This document shows positions 14,362-19,378 of a stretch of DNA of 20,554 nt, piece by piece; positions within the stretch are counted from its first letter, which is position 1, and every line of letters begins with the position of its first letter. The position numbers and the translations under genes are program-made. The DNA comes from a virus. Location: positions 1 through 20,554 of the IMG/VR virus record IMGVR_UViG_3300035157_001307, one strand, 5' to 3'. The notes under the pieces are model-generated. The model was not told where the DNA came from. It saw only the letters and a program-made list of their open reading frames with translations, and made no database searches.

Positions 14362-15071
14362 AATTAGTTACATTCGGTTGTTCTTGGACAAATGGTGTAG
14401 GTATACACTATAGAGAAGGAATGACTCTTGAAGAGTATCAAAAGGAAAGAAAGAACTCTGATAATAAAGAACTTAGAGATAAACTGACCTTTCGAGCACA
14501 TCTATCAGAAAGACTCGGTTATACAAATGTCAATCATGCCTGTGGTGGAAGTAGTAACCAACTACAGGAGAGACTTGCTACAGAATATTTCAACAACAAT
14601 TCCCTAGAAGACACAGTAGTCCTCTGGGGCATTACTTCGATTACTCGTAATGAACTTACAATAAACGGTGAACGTAAGAACTTTCATTATGGTAATACTG
14701 TAGATGAATATATGCAATACTATATCGATCACTTCTATGATGAGAAGACTGAGTTAGAAAGACTTGGTAATATGATGGTACATTGGAATAAGTTCTTTGA
14801 AGGGCACAATATACCAAATCTCTGGTTTCAGACTTTCAATACCTATAGGTTCCCTCAGAAGATCGATCGCCTTCTACCTCGTGACTTACTGACTCATCTC
14901 ACCCGCCCCGTTTTACGAGATGTTCATCGTTCAGCATGGAATATTGATTCAAAAAGAATACGAGAAGCAAAAGATAAAGGATTAGTCAACCCTTACTCCC
15001 TACATCCAACTAAGGAGACTCATATACTGATAGCAGATATGTTAGAAAAACCCCTACGGGAAATTTTATAG
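14358..15071 (+). CDS. SGNH/GDSL-hydrolase-like protein
   Basis: This 237-residue protein opens with VTFGCSWTNG, where S9 fits the block I nucleophile (GDS in the family, GCS here). GGSSNQ (63-68) fits the next glycine/asparagine blocks, with N67 as a possible oxyanion residue. A strand VVLWGITSITRNE (87-99) follows. Near the end, NPYSLHPTKETH places H216-P217 at the catalytic His position. The Asp usual three residues before that His is replaced by Y213, so the triad is altered or completed differently. SGNH enzymes remove acyl or acetyl groups from sugars and lipids. With sulfotransferases and a glycosyltransferase nearby, a role in surface-glycan modification is possible but inferred. It is the last gene of the plus-strand run. 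Confidence 0.72.
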   Translation: MKLVTFGCSWTNGVGIHYREGMTLEEYQKERKNSDNKELRDKLTFRAHLSERLGYTNVNHACGGSSNQLQERLATEYFNNNSLEDTVVLWGITSITRNELTINGERKNFHYGNTVDEYMQYYIDHFYDEKTELERLGNMMVHWNKFFEGHNIPNLWFQTFNTYRFPQKIDRLLPRDLLTHLTRPVLRDVHRSAWNIDSKRIREAKDKGLVNPYSLHPTKETHILIADMLEKPLREIL

Positions 15072-15182
15072 CGAAAAAAATTTTGATATTTGATGTAACT
15101 GTAATTCGATATCACTCTCGCGTCTGGAAACGTTTGTAGGTTAGAAGGACCCATTGTTTTAATAACGGGCACCGCCCCCCAT

Positions 15183-15315
15183 AAAAAAACGGGGGAAAAT
15201 CGGGGCAACTGTTTTTTTAGGTGCTGTCCGATTCCCCTCCGTTCGGGTAGTGTGTGAGATCGGGGGTGGTTCATGCTAACCCGTTTGCCGAGTGTAATTA
15301 GAACCCCCTCCCCAT
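15183..15315 (-). ncRNA. Putative phage small RNA (about 130 nt)
   Basis: The transcript is predicted on the minus strand from about 15315, seven bases after a consensus -10, to a T7 run at 15189-15183. The 5' domain folds as GGGGGUUC with GAACC-A-CCC (one bulged A), enclosing ACUCG-GCAAA-CGGGU. The 3' domain is an intrinsic terminator: ACGGAGGGGAAUCGG pairs imperfectly with CCGAUUUUCCCCCGU around an A-rich internal loop, followed by U7. A central single-stranded-looking ACACACUACCCG joins the two. No convincing reading frame is present, and the fold is not a tRNA cloverleaf. An RNA that regulates or titrates host or phage messages is the simplest guess. I recognise no known RNA family. Confidence 0.6.
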
Positions 15316-15321
15316 GTCTCT

Positions 15322-15350
15322 ATTATAGTCCGCACTTATAAGTCTGTCAA
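15322..15350 (-). promoter_or_regulatory. Consensus sigma70 promoter of the putative small RNA
   Basis: On the minus strand TTGACA (15350-15345), exactly 17 bases, TATAAT (15327-15322), a perfect match in both boxes. No CAATCAATCA leader and no supported protein start follows, unlike the early-gene promoters to its right. Confidence 0.78.
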
Positions 15351-15543
15351 CTGGGTTGTTTACATTTGGCAACAGTTTGCTTTTTTCAAAATCCTGCAAA
15401 GTTGTCTCAAGGTTTAGACGATCCTTATAACGAACTGTTGAAAACGAAATTTTACACGATACTGTCATGATAACGATTTTCGAGGATTGTGTGAGTTTTG
15501 TGAAGACTGGTTGACTTTTTATATGAAGTCCGCTAAGAGGAAG

Positions 15544-15582
15544 AAAGAAATCATGCTTTTAGATTTTTTTGATGATTTCTTT
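15544..15582 (-). terminator. AT-rich terminator-like hairpin at the end of the early region
   Basis: AAAGAAATCAT (15544-15554) pairs perfectly with ATGATTTCTTT (15572-15582), an 11-base stem with a 17-base loop. It lies 20 bases past the stop of the last early gene. On the minus strand the tail is CTTCC rather than a pure T run, so strength is uncertain. Confidence 0.5.
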
Positions 15583-15601
15583 TATTTTGCGTGATGCCCT
15601 C

Positions 15602-15868
15602 CTAACTCCATAAATCATCTATAAGTATGTCAGTCATCATGCTGTCAAAAGTCCTTCTATCATGTAATAGTAGATCGATTGCATTGCTGACCATTCTCCT
15701 TATTTGCATGTAGGTATTTGAGTCAAGTGTTTCTCTTGTAAAATTTTCGCATCTATCGATTACTATAGAAACAGTTTCAAGAATGTCTTTTGTTGCTATA
15801 GAATCGCCAACTGTGTAACCGTCATATCTCTCTTTTACAACAACTGGAACTGCATCAAATAAATTCAT
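15602..15868 (-). CDS. Early-region protein of unknown function (88 aa)
   Basis: The start is placed at the ATG at 15868 (MNLFDAVPVVVKERYDGYTV). The longer frame would begin at 15901, inside the -10 box TATAATG, which cannot be transcribed as a start. The protein is helical and charged (VSIVIDRCENFTRETLDSNT; IRRMVSNAIDLLLHDRRTF) and ends DILIDDLWS. It has one cysteine, no membrane span and no recognised family. It has its own promoter and an AATCAATCA leader, and is the last cassette before the terminator at 15544-15582. Confidence 0.75.
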   Translation of the reverse strand: MNLFDAVPVVVKERYDGYTVGDSIATKDILETVSIVIDRCENFTRETLDSNTYMQIRRMVSNAIDLLLHDRRTFDSMMTDILIDDLWS

Positions 15869-15899
15869 GATCTTAGGGTTGATTGATTTGCTTACTACC

Positions 15900-15927
15900 A
15901 TTATAGTCGGTAGTGACTAGAGTGCAA
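15900..15927 (-). promoter_or_regulatory. Promoter of the 88-aa early gene
   Basis: On the minus strand TTGCAC (15927-15922), 16 bases, TATAAT (15905-15900) preceded by GAC. The leader carries AATCAATCA. The -35 lies in the 3' arm of a CATTGTA/TACATTG-type hairpin of the array family. Confidence 0.7.
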
Positions 15928-15935
15928 TGTACAAA

Positions 15936-16394
15936 TTATACAATGCTAAATTCTAGTTGCTGATCGGTTTCTGGTAGATCGGCAAGTGTTAGAGGTTTTT
16001 GAAAAATTACCATGCCGTCATAGAAATTGATTTCTGTGTCTGTGTTTTGATCTCTTACTATCCACTTACCTCTAACTTGTACTATCCTAACCTTACCATT
16101 AGTATGCAAGTGTAAAATAGCGTTGAGTCTTTCTTTTGTTGTCTTAGTGTAGTAACCTGCTGAGAATAGTTTGACTTTCTGGTTATCGTAGTTTGTAGGA
16201 TTGTATGAACAGATTAGATTGCCATGTAGAAAAACATCTACTATTCTACTACCGTCCTGCCTAACTCTAGTTTCTGTGTTGCCAGATTTTTGGTTGCAAT
16301 TCATTCTCATTAGTAGAGATGTATCCTGACTTGGTTTTGAAAATGTGTTCCAGATATATGACTGAGTAGTTAGGTTAGTGAGATCAAATTCCAT
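15936..16394 (-). CDS. Early-region protein of unknown function (152 aa)
   Basis: The start is set at the ATG at 16394 (MEFDLTNLTTQSYIWNTFSK), because the upstream in-frame ATGs lie in or before the -10 box. The protein has a beta-rich pattern: TETRVRQDGSRIVDVFLHGN, then SAGYYTKTTKERLNAILHLH, then VRIVQVRGKWIVRD. From memory, similar sequences recur in cyanophage early regions as hypothetical proteins. It has no membrane span or metal site. Its promoter is the best in the array (TTGACA, 17, TATAAT). Its 37-base leader-plus-promoter tract is identical to that of the 113-aa gene at 18105-18446. Confidence 0.82.
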   Translation of the reverse strand: MEFDLTNLTTQSYIWNTFSKPSQDTSLLMRMNCNQKSGNTETRVRQDGSRIVDVFLHGNLICSYNPTNYDNQKVKLFSAGYYTKTTKERLNAILHLHTNGKVRIVQVRGKWIVRDQNTDTEINFYDGMVIFQKPLTLADLPETDQQLEFSIV

Positions 16395-16419
16395 TTTGTT
16401 TTGTTTGATTGATACCTTC

Positions 16420-16448
16420 ATTATAGAGAATAAAAAAAGGACTGTCAA
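16420..16448 (-). promoter_or_regulatory. Consensus promoter inside a terminator
   Basis: On the minus strand TTGACA (16448-16443), 17 bases, TATAAT (16425-16420). The TTGA is exactly the loop of the terminator hairpin at 16437-16456. Confidence 0.82.
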
Positions 16449-16456
16449 CAGTCCTT
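16432..16456 (-). terminator. Intrinsic terminator fused to the next promoter
   Basis: The minus-strand hairpin is AAGGACTG / TTGA / CAGTCCTT followed by a run of T. It ends the 113-aa gene at 16470-16811, and its loop supplies the -35 box of the next cassette. Confidence 0.88.
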
Positions 16457-16469
16457 AGTGTATAAAATG

Positions 16470-16811
16470 TTACGCTCTGACCTTGCGATTGTAAAATGCT
16501 TTTCTATCGCTGTATCCTGTAATTCTCTGAAGTTCGTCAGATAAATCTTGGAAAAATGTCTCTCCATTGTATCCTAGTTTTTCGATCTCATAATATGTAA
16601 ATGGAATTGCTGAAAGTGCTAAACCTGAGAACCAGTATTCTAGACTTTCATATCCTCCTACCTCTACCATGTAGCGATCGAAGCACCATTCAAATTTATC
16701 TGAGTCTGACCAGTTTTTGCAGTCAGTATTGTCAAGAATAGCATTGTTTGAATAGTCATTCTCTAGATCAGAGTTGATTGCGTCTAGTAGAATTGTTTTG
16801 AGTGTGGTCAT
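16470..16811 (-). CDS. Early-region protein of unknown function (113 aa)
   Basis: The protein begins MTTLKTILLDAINSDLENDY and is acidic in its first half, with an aromatic-rich centre (WCFDRYMVEVGGYESLEYWF) and a basic end (SDRKAFYNRKVRA). It looks like a small soluble helical protein. It has one promoter upstream, a CAATCAATCAATC leader running directly into the ATG, and a strong terminator after the stop, so it is a complete single-gene transcription unit. No family recognised. Confidence 0.82.
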   Translation of the reverse strand: MTTLKTILLDAINSDLENDYSNNAILDNTDCKNWSDSDKFEWCFDRYMVEVGGYESLEYWFSGLALSAIPFTYYEIEKLGYNGETFFQDLSDELQRITGYSDRKAFYNRKVRA

Positions 16812-16834
16812 GATTGATTGATTGCTATACTGCT

Positions 16835-16862
16835 ATTATAGTCGATACTGGACTATTGTCTA
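16835..16862 (-). promoter_or_regulatory. Promoter of the 113-aa gene
   Basis: On the minus strand TAGACA (16862-16857), 16 bases, TATAAT (16840-16835). The -35 touches the 7-base hairpin CTATGTA/TACATAG at 16860-16880. Confidence 0.65.
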
Positions 16863-16880
16863 TGTACATTTGATACATAG
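16860..16880 (-). repeat. Array hairpin (CTATGTA/TACATAG)
   Basis: A member of the recurrent inter-cassette hairpin family: 7-base arms, 7-base loop CATTTGA on the plus strand. It lies directly after the stop of the 68-aa gene at 16885. There is no T run, so termination is doubtful. Confidence 0.6.
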
Positions 16881-16884
16881 GTAA

Positions 16885-17091
16885 CTAATTTCTATATTCA
16901 TAGGGATTAGTCCAGTTGACTCTTTGATTCTCAGTAATGTATCCGTCAGCAGCAAGAAATTCAGTATAATCTTGCCATGCAAAAACTTTTGCCAGTTTTG
17001 TGACCTTCTTACCTTCTCTTTTGCATCTAAGAGTGTAAACTTTCCAATTATACTTGAATTGCTCGATTGCTTGAATTTTAGTTGTTTTCAT
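16885..17091 (-). CDS. Early-region basic protein of unknown function (68 aa)
   Basis: The protein starts MKTTKIQAIEQFKYNWKVYT and is strongly basic in its first half (RCKREGKKVTKLAKVFAWQD), with an aromatic, asparagine-rich end (WTNPYEYRN). This composition would suit nucleic-acid binding, but no motif is recognised. The ATG follows a TCAATCAATC leader without a spacer, and there is no Shine-Dalgarno. It is a single-gene unit with hairpins on both sides. Confidence 0.78.
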   Translation of the reverse strand: MKTTKIQAIEQFKYNWKVYTLRCKREGKKVTKLAKVFAWQDYTEFLAADGYITENQRVNWTNPYEYRN

Positions 17092-17114
17092 GATTGATTG
17101 AATTGCTTACTTAC

Positions 17115-17142
17115 ATTATAGTCAAATGGAGCGATCGGGCAA
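17115..17142 (-). promoter_or_regulatory. Promoter of the 68-aa basic gene
   Basis: On the minus strand TTGCCC (17142-17137), 16 bases, TATAAT (17120-17115) preceded by GAC. The -35 is the foot of the hairpin at 17140-17160. Confidence 0.7.
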
Positions 17143-17160
17143 TGTACATTTGATACATTG
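17140..17160 (-). repeat. Array hairpin (CAATGTA/TACATTG)
   Basis: Perfect 7-base arms with the 7-base loop CATTTGA on the plus strand. There is no T run after it on the minus strand. It separates the three-gene operon at 17202-17734 from the next cassette. Confidence 0.65.
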
Positions 17161-17201
17161 TTTTGTATCCCTTTCGCCCCTCTAAACAAGTAGAATAAAA
17201 G

Positions 17202-17402
17202 TCACTCATTCATTAGGTCAATTATTTCAAGTTGTTCCCAGTTGTAGGTTGAAATCTTGCCTAAGTCGTTTATGAGTACAATTTTTTGATTAGTGTCAAA
17301 TCTCAAAAATACCTGATAGTCGATTGTGAGATACTTGACTTTATCGCCTATTCCAATATCTGAGAATGACTTATAAAATCGGTTAGTTGTTTCTATTGGC
17401 AT
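17202..17402 (-). CDS. Early-region protein of unknown function (66 aa)
   Basis: The protein starts MPIETTNRFYKSFSDIGIGD. The pattern of strands (DKVKYLTIDYQVFLRFD, QKIVLINDLGKISTYNW) followed by a short acidic helix resembles a small SH3-like beta barrel, though this is only a fold impression. GAGG stands 4 bases before the ATG, and the gene overlaps the 59-aa gene by 10 bases. It is the third gene of an operon driven from 17758-17785. Confidence 0.75.
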   Translation of the reverse strand: MPIETTNRFYKSFSDIGIGDKVKYLTIDYQVFLRFDTNQKIVLINDLGKISTYNWEQLEIIDLMNE

Positions 17403-17572
17403 AAGTCCTCAAACATTTGAGTAGCAACTTCTTCTAGTCTGTTTTGAATGTTTTTGTTCATAAGATACAACTCTTCCATTCTATCCTTAGAATAGTTGTT
17501 TTCAATTCTGAAGTCCTCATAGGCAACTTCAAAACAATTTTCTAGTATCGCTTCATGATGTAAAACTGACAT
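17393..17572 (-). CDS. Early-region helical protein of unknown function (59 aa)
   Basis: The 59 residues (MSVLHHEAILENCFEVAYED and on to LEEVATQMFEDLCQ) are predicted almost wholly helical, with regular charged positions. A perfect AGGAGG lies 8 bases before the ATG. This contrasts with the first genes of each cassette, which have the CAATCAATCA leader and no Shine-Dalgarno. It overlaps the 66-aa gene and is 12 bases from the 49-aa gene. Confidence 0.72.
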   Translation of the reverse strand: MSVLHHEAILENCFEVAYEDFRIENNYSKDRMEELYLMNKNIQNRLEEVATQMFEDLCQ

Positions 17573-17584
17573 TGAAAAATCCTC

Positions 17585-17734
17585 CTATAGTGATTGAATA
17601 AAGGTTTCTTTGTTGGTATCAATTTCCTCGATAGCAACAATTTTTAGAGTTTTTTGAAAATAGTCCTCTGCTATGATTCTAGCGTGGTCTAAGTCTTTTG
17701 TGAATTTGACTGGACTTGAGTAAATTACAAACAT
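17585..17734 (-). CDS. Early-region protein of unknown function (49 aa)
   Basis: The first gene of a three-gene operon, starting MFVIYSSPVKFTKDLDHARI, with a helix (ARIIAEDYFQKT) and a strand (LKIVAIEEID). An alternating beta-alpha-beta plan is visible. The leader carries ATCAATCAATCAC, and the last codons plus the stop contain the start of the next gene's Shine-Dalgarno (TATAGGAGG). No family recognised. Confidence 0.7.
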   Translation of the reverse strand: MFVIYSSPVKFTKDLDHARIIAEDYFQKTLKIVAIEEIDTNKETFIQSL

Positions 17735-17757
17735 AAGTGTGATTGATTGATGTTTCT

Positions 17758-17785
17758 AGTATAGTCGAGTTATGGTATAAAACAA
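17758..17785 (-). promoter_or_regulatory. Promoter of the three-gene early operon
   Basis: On the minus strand TTGTTT (17785-17780), 16 bases, TATACT (17763-17758) preceded by CGAC. The -35 lies at the loop/arm junction of the hairpin at 17772-17802. Confidence 0.62.
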
Positions 17786-17802
17786 TGTACATTTTATACC
17801 AT
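17772..17802 (-). repeat. Array hairpin (ATGGTATAAAA/TTTTATACCAT)
   Basis: Perfect 11-base arms around a 9-base loop (CAATGTACA on the plus strand). This variant moves the array's core sequence into the loop and adds a new stem. It may terminate the 69-aa gene's transcript, although no T run follows. Confidence 0.6.
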
Positions 17803-17812
17803 GTATCATTTG

Positions 17813-18022
17813 TTACTTGTCTGCATGAGTCGTAAGAAATTCATGAATGTCATCACAAATTGCTGTTAGTTCATCATCACTTGCACCCATACTAGGGTCA
17901 TAGTCAACAAAGTCTTCAATAGGGTCTCCACCCATTGTTACTTGCCTGATTGAAACAGTATTTTCTTCAATAAATGCTTCATGAAGTAAGGTCTCATTTT
18001 GGTAAGTGTGTTCAAAGATCAT
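17813..18022 (-). CDS. Early-region acidic protein of unknown function (69 aa)
   Basis: The start is set at the ATG at 18022 (MIFEHTYQNETLLHEAFIEE). The longer frame would begin upstream of the promoter, in the preceding terminator. The protein is very acidic, especially DPIEDFVDYDPSMGASDDEL, with a C-terminal helix. Small acidic early phage proteins sometimes mimic DNA or bind host polymerase, but there is no sequence proof here. It is a single-gene cassette. Confidence 0.78.
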   Translation of the reverse strand: MIFEHTYQNETLLHEAFIEENTVSIRQVTMGGDPIEDFVDYDPSMGASDDELTAICDDIHEFLTTHADK

Positions 18023-18049
18023 TTTGTTTGATTGATTGCTTATATACCC

Positions 18050-18076
18050 ATTATAGTCGATTATGAAAAAAGGCAA
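18050..18076 (-). promoter_or_regulatory. Promoter of the 69-aa acidic gene
   Basis: On the minus strand TTGCCT (18076-18071), 15 bases, TATAAT (18055-18050) preceded by CGAC. The -35 is the 3' foot of the terminator at 18066-18096, and the T run is in the spacer. Confidence 0.68.
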
Positions 18077-18096
18077 TGTACATTTTATACATTGCC
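18066..18096 (-). terminator. Intrinsic terminator, array hairpin family
   Basis: The minus-strand hairpin GGCAATGTA / TAAAATG / TACATTGCC is followed by six T. It lies 9 bases after the stop of the 113-aa gene at 18105. This is the fullest member of the array family and shows that the family derives from terminators. Confidence 0.85.
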
Positions 18097-18104
18097 CTGT
18101 ATCA

Positions 18105-18446
18105 TTATACAAAGAGTGCCTTTTCTAAGAAATTGACAACTCTTCTTGCCTGAGTACCTAAACAACGTTGAACTGCCTGCTCATTTACAAAAAGTTCTTC
18201 GATTTCCCATTTATCATTTTTCATCATGTCATCAAAATCTTTTGATGTTCCCCCATGTATATTTACAGATAGGTCATCATGGGATAATTTATAATGTACA
18301 GTTGCAACAGTTTTGTTTTGTACTCTGATTGCACTTGTAAATTCGTTGCCTGTATGGTAACTGTTCCATACTGTAACGTGATTTCTTAGACTGCATGATT
18401 CTCTTTTGTTGATAGCATAGAGAAGTCTTTTTTGATAAGAGTCCAT
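18105..18446 (-). CDS. Early-region protein of unknown function (113 aa)
   Basis: The start is set at the ATG at 18446 (MDSYQKRLLYAINKRESCSL), downstream of the promoter; the longer frame would begin in the -10 box. The protein is moderately basic, with strands (HVTVWNSYHTGN, FTSAIRVQNKTVATVHYKL) and a helical C-terminus (AQRRVVNFLEKALF-like). The plan faintly resembles the 152-aa protein at 15936, with which it shares an identical leader. A distant relationship is possible but unproven. Confidence 0.8.
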   Translation of the reverse strand: MDSYQKRLLYAINKRESCSLRNHVTVWNSYHTGNEFTSAIRVQNKTVATVHYKLSHDDLSVNIHGGTSKDFDDMMKNDKWEIEELFVNEQAVQRCLGTQARRVVNFLEKALFV

Positions 18447-18478
18447 TTTGTTTTGTTTGATTGATACCTTCATTATAG
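18442..18478 (-). repeat. 37-base leader repeat, copy 2 (copy 1 at 16390-16426)
   Basis: These 37 bases, from the -10 box to the start codon, are identical to 16390-16426. They carry TATAATGAAGG, ATCAATCAAAC and AACAAAATGG. The coding sequences after them differ. Confidence 0.9.
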
Positions 18479-18499
18479 TGGGTATGGTATCAAGGTCAA
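18472..18499 (-). promoter_or_regulatory. Promoter of the 113-aa gene at 18105
   Basis: On the minus strand TTGACC (18499-18494), 16 bases, TATAAT (18477-18472). The -35 lies in the loop of the hairpin at 18484-18517. Confidence 0.72.
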
Positions 18500-18517
18500 T
18501 GTGACATTTGATACCAT
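18484..18517 (-). repeat. Array hairpin (ATGGTATCAA/TTGATACCAT)
   Basis: Perfect 10-base arms with the loop holding GTCAATGTGACA. It lies 11 bases past the stop of the 77-aa gene. No T run. Confidence 0.6.
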
Positions 18518-18527
18518 GTATAATTTG

Positions 18528-18761
18528 TTACCAACTAAAGTTCAATGACTTGACAAATGATTGCCTATGAACTAGACAGGCATCTATCGCTTCATTTTCA
18601 GTTTTGAACCACCCTAAACTTTCATCATCACAAAATCTTGCAACATATAAGGGTTTTTCATGACCGCACCATTCTAGTCGAACTCTGTAACGCTCATCTA
18701 GTGTATTTCCGTATAGAGTACCGTCAGGTCTTTTTTTGATAATGATTGTTTCTTTTTTCAT
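18528..18761 (-). CDS. Early-region protein of unknown function (77 aa)
   Basis: The start is set at the ATG at 18761 (MKKETIIIKKRPDGTLYGNT). A longer frame would start 75 bases upstream, before the promoter. Strands (ETIIIKKRPDGTLYG, YRVRLEWCGHEKPLYVARFC) followed by a helix (TENEAIDACLVHRQ) suggest a small beta-sheet protein with three cysteines, not spaced as a zinc site. The leader has TCAATCAATCATC. No family recognised. Confidence 0.78.
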   Translation of the reverse strand: MKKETIIIKKRPDGTLYGNTLDERYRVRLEWCGHEKPLYVARFCDDESLGWFKTENEAIDACLVHRQSFVKSLNFSW

Positions 18762-18783
18762 GATGATTGATTGACTTGATTCT

Positions 18784-18811
18784 ATTATAGTTGCTAGTGT
18801 AGAGAAAGCAA
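18784..18811 (-). promoter_or_regulatory. Promoter of the 77-aa gene
   Basis: On the minus strand TTGCTT (18811-18806), 16 bases, TATAAT (18789-18784). Just upstream the inverted repeat GGTATCA-TT-TGATACC contains the stop codon of the 68-aa gene. Confidence 0.68.
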
Positions 18812-18832
18812 TGTATAAAATGTAACAAGGTA

Positions 18833-19039
18833 TCAAATGATACCCTGTTCAATTTGCTCAAGTAATTGATCGCCATACTCAAAAACAATTTCGCCTGATA
18901 CGTTATCTCTGACTATTGAATAACCATATTCTAGACCGCAGTCTATTGCATAATCTTCAATAGTGTCATAATCGTTAGAATGAACGTCTCCGCCTACAAA
19001 TTTGTTAGGGGTTTCGCAAGTGTATTTGAATTGAGTCAT
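18833..19039 (-). CDS. Early-region acidic protein of unknown function (68 aa)
   Basis: The protein starts MTQFKYTCETPNKFVGGDVH and is acidic with many tyrosines (NDYDTIEDYAIDCGLEYGYS). A final helix reads DQLLEQIEQGII. The leader has CAATCATCAATCAATC leading straight to the ATG. The TGA stop lies within the inverted repeat GGTATCATTTGATACC, so the frame reaches exactly to the inter-cassette element. No family recognised. Confidence 0.78.
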   Translation of the reverse strand: MTQFKYTCETPNKFVGGDVHSNDYDTIEDYAIDCGLEYGYSIVRDNVSGEIVFEYGDQLLEQIEQGII

Positions 19040-19065
19040 GATTGATTGATGATTGACTTGATTCT

Positions 19066-19093
19066 ATTATAGTAAAAAAGGGATAGAAGTCAA
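19066..19093 (-). promoter_or_regulatory. Promoter of the 68-aa acidic gene, fused to a terminator
   Basis: On the minus strand TTGACT (19093-19088), 16 bases, TATAAT (19071-19066). TTGA is the loop of the terminator at 19080-19103. Confidence 0.78.
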
Positions 19094-19103
19094 CTTCTAC
19101 CCC
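19074..19103 (-). terminator. Intrinsic terminator fused to the next promoter
   Basis: The minus-strand hairpin GGGGTAGAAG / TTGA / CTTCTATCCC (one G-U pair in RNA) is followed by six T. It ends the 64-aa gene and supplies the next -35 box. Confidence 0.88.
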
Positions 19104-19114
19104 TGTATCATTTT

Positions 19115-19309
19115 TTACAAATGGTCGTGCCATTTTGTACCAAATGCACTCATCATTTCGTGGTCAGTTGGTTCATAATCAACTACACCGTCAATAATTT
19201 CGAGAGCGTCATATAAATCATTATAATTTACGTCTCGATCTCTTACATCTAGATTTTCTTGTCTAGTGATGTAGGCATCTAGGTAAGTCTGAATTTCTTT
19301 TAGTGTCAT
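19115..19309 (-). CDS. Early-region acidic protein of unknown function (64 aa)
   Basis: The start is set at the ATG at 19309 (MTLKEIQTYLDAYITRQENL), because the longer frame begins in the promoter region. The first 30 residues form an amphipathic helix. The rest is acidic (DLYDALEIIDGVVDYEPTDH) and ends in WHDHL. The leader has TCAATCAATCAC. The terminator lies 12 bases after the stop. No family recognised. Confidence 0.77.
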   Translation of the reverse strand: MTLKEIQTYLDAYITRQENLDVRDRDVNYNDLYDALEIIDGVVDYEPTDHEMMSAFGTKWHDHL

Positions 19310-19336
19310 AATAAAGTGATTGATTGACTTGTTTCT

Positions 19337-19363
19337 ATTATAGTCGATTTTGGAAAAAAGCAA
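19337..19363 (-). promoter_or_regulatory. Promoter of the 64-aa gene
   Basis: On the minus strand TTGCTT (19363-19358), 15 bases including a T run, TATAAT (19342-19337) preceded by CGAC. The -35 is the foot of a weak 6-base array hairpin (AATGTA/TACGTT with one G-U pair) at about 19362-19380. Confidence 0.65.
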
Positions 19364-19378
19364 CGTACATTTTATACA

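Larger units (their letters stand above)
15072..15601. other. Convergent non-coding region
   Basis: This 530-base gap lies between the plus-strand SGNH gene and the minus-strand early genes. No supported protein frame was seen. The left half is GC-rich for this genome and holds the putative small RNA gene at 15183-15350. Around 15373-15390, GCAA-CAGT-TTGC followed by six T is a very short possible plus-strand terminator for the SGNH run. Near 15445-15485 imperfect inverted repeats (GAAAACG / CGATTTTC) flank an AT-rich stretch of no clear role. The right end carries the terminator at 15544-15582. Confidence 0.75.

Noticed and set aside
15181-15220. Plus-strand terminator GCCCC...GGGGC followed by T7 for the SGNH gene
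   Set aside because: Five unpaired bases separate the stem from the T run and the loop is large. The minus-strand terminator reading is much stronger, although bidirectional use cannot be excluded.
15020-15274. An 84-residue minus-strand frame in the convergent gap
   Set aside because: It covers the putative RNA terminator and the end of the SGNH gene, and has no ribosome site and a basic, proline-rich composition typical of chance frames.
15251-15312. Possible tRNA (GGTTC-like and CCCCC/GGGGG pairing)
   Set aside because: There is no anticodon arm or D arm in the right places and no seven-base acceptor with T arm. The fold fits two hairpins and a terminator.
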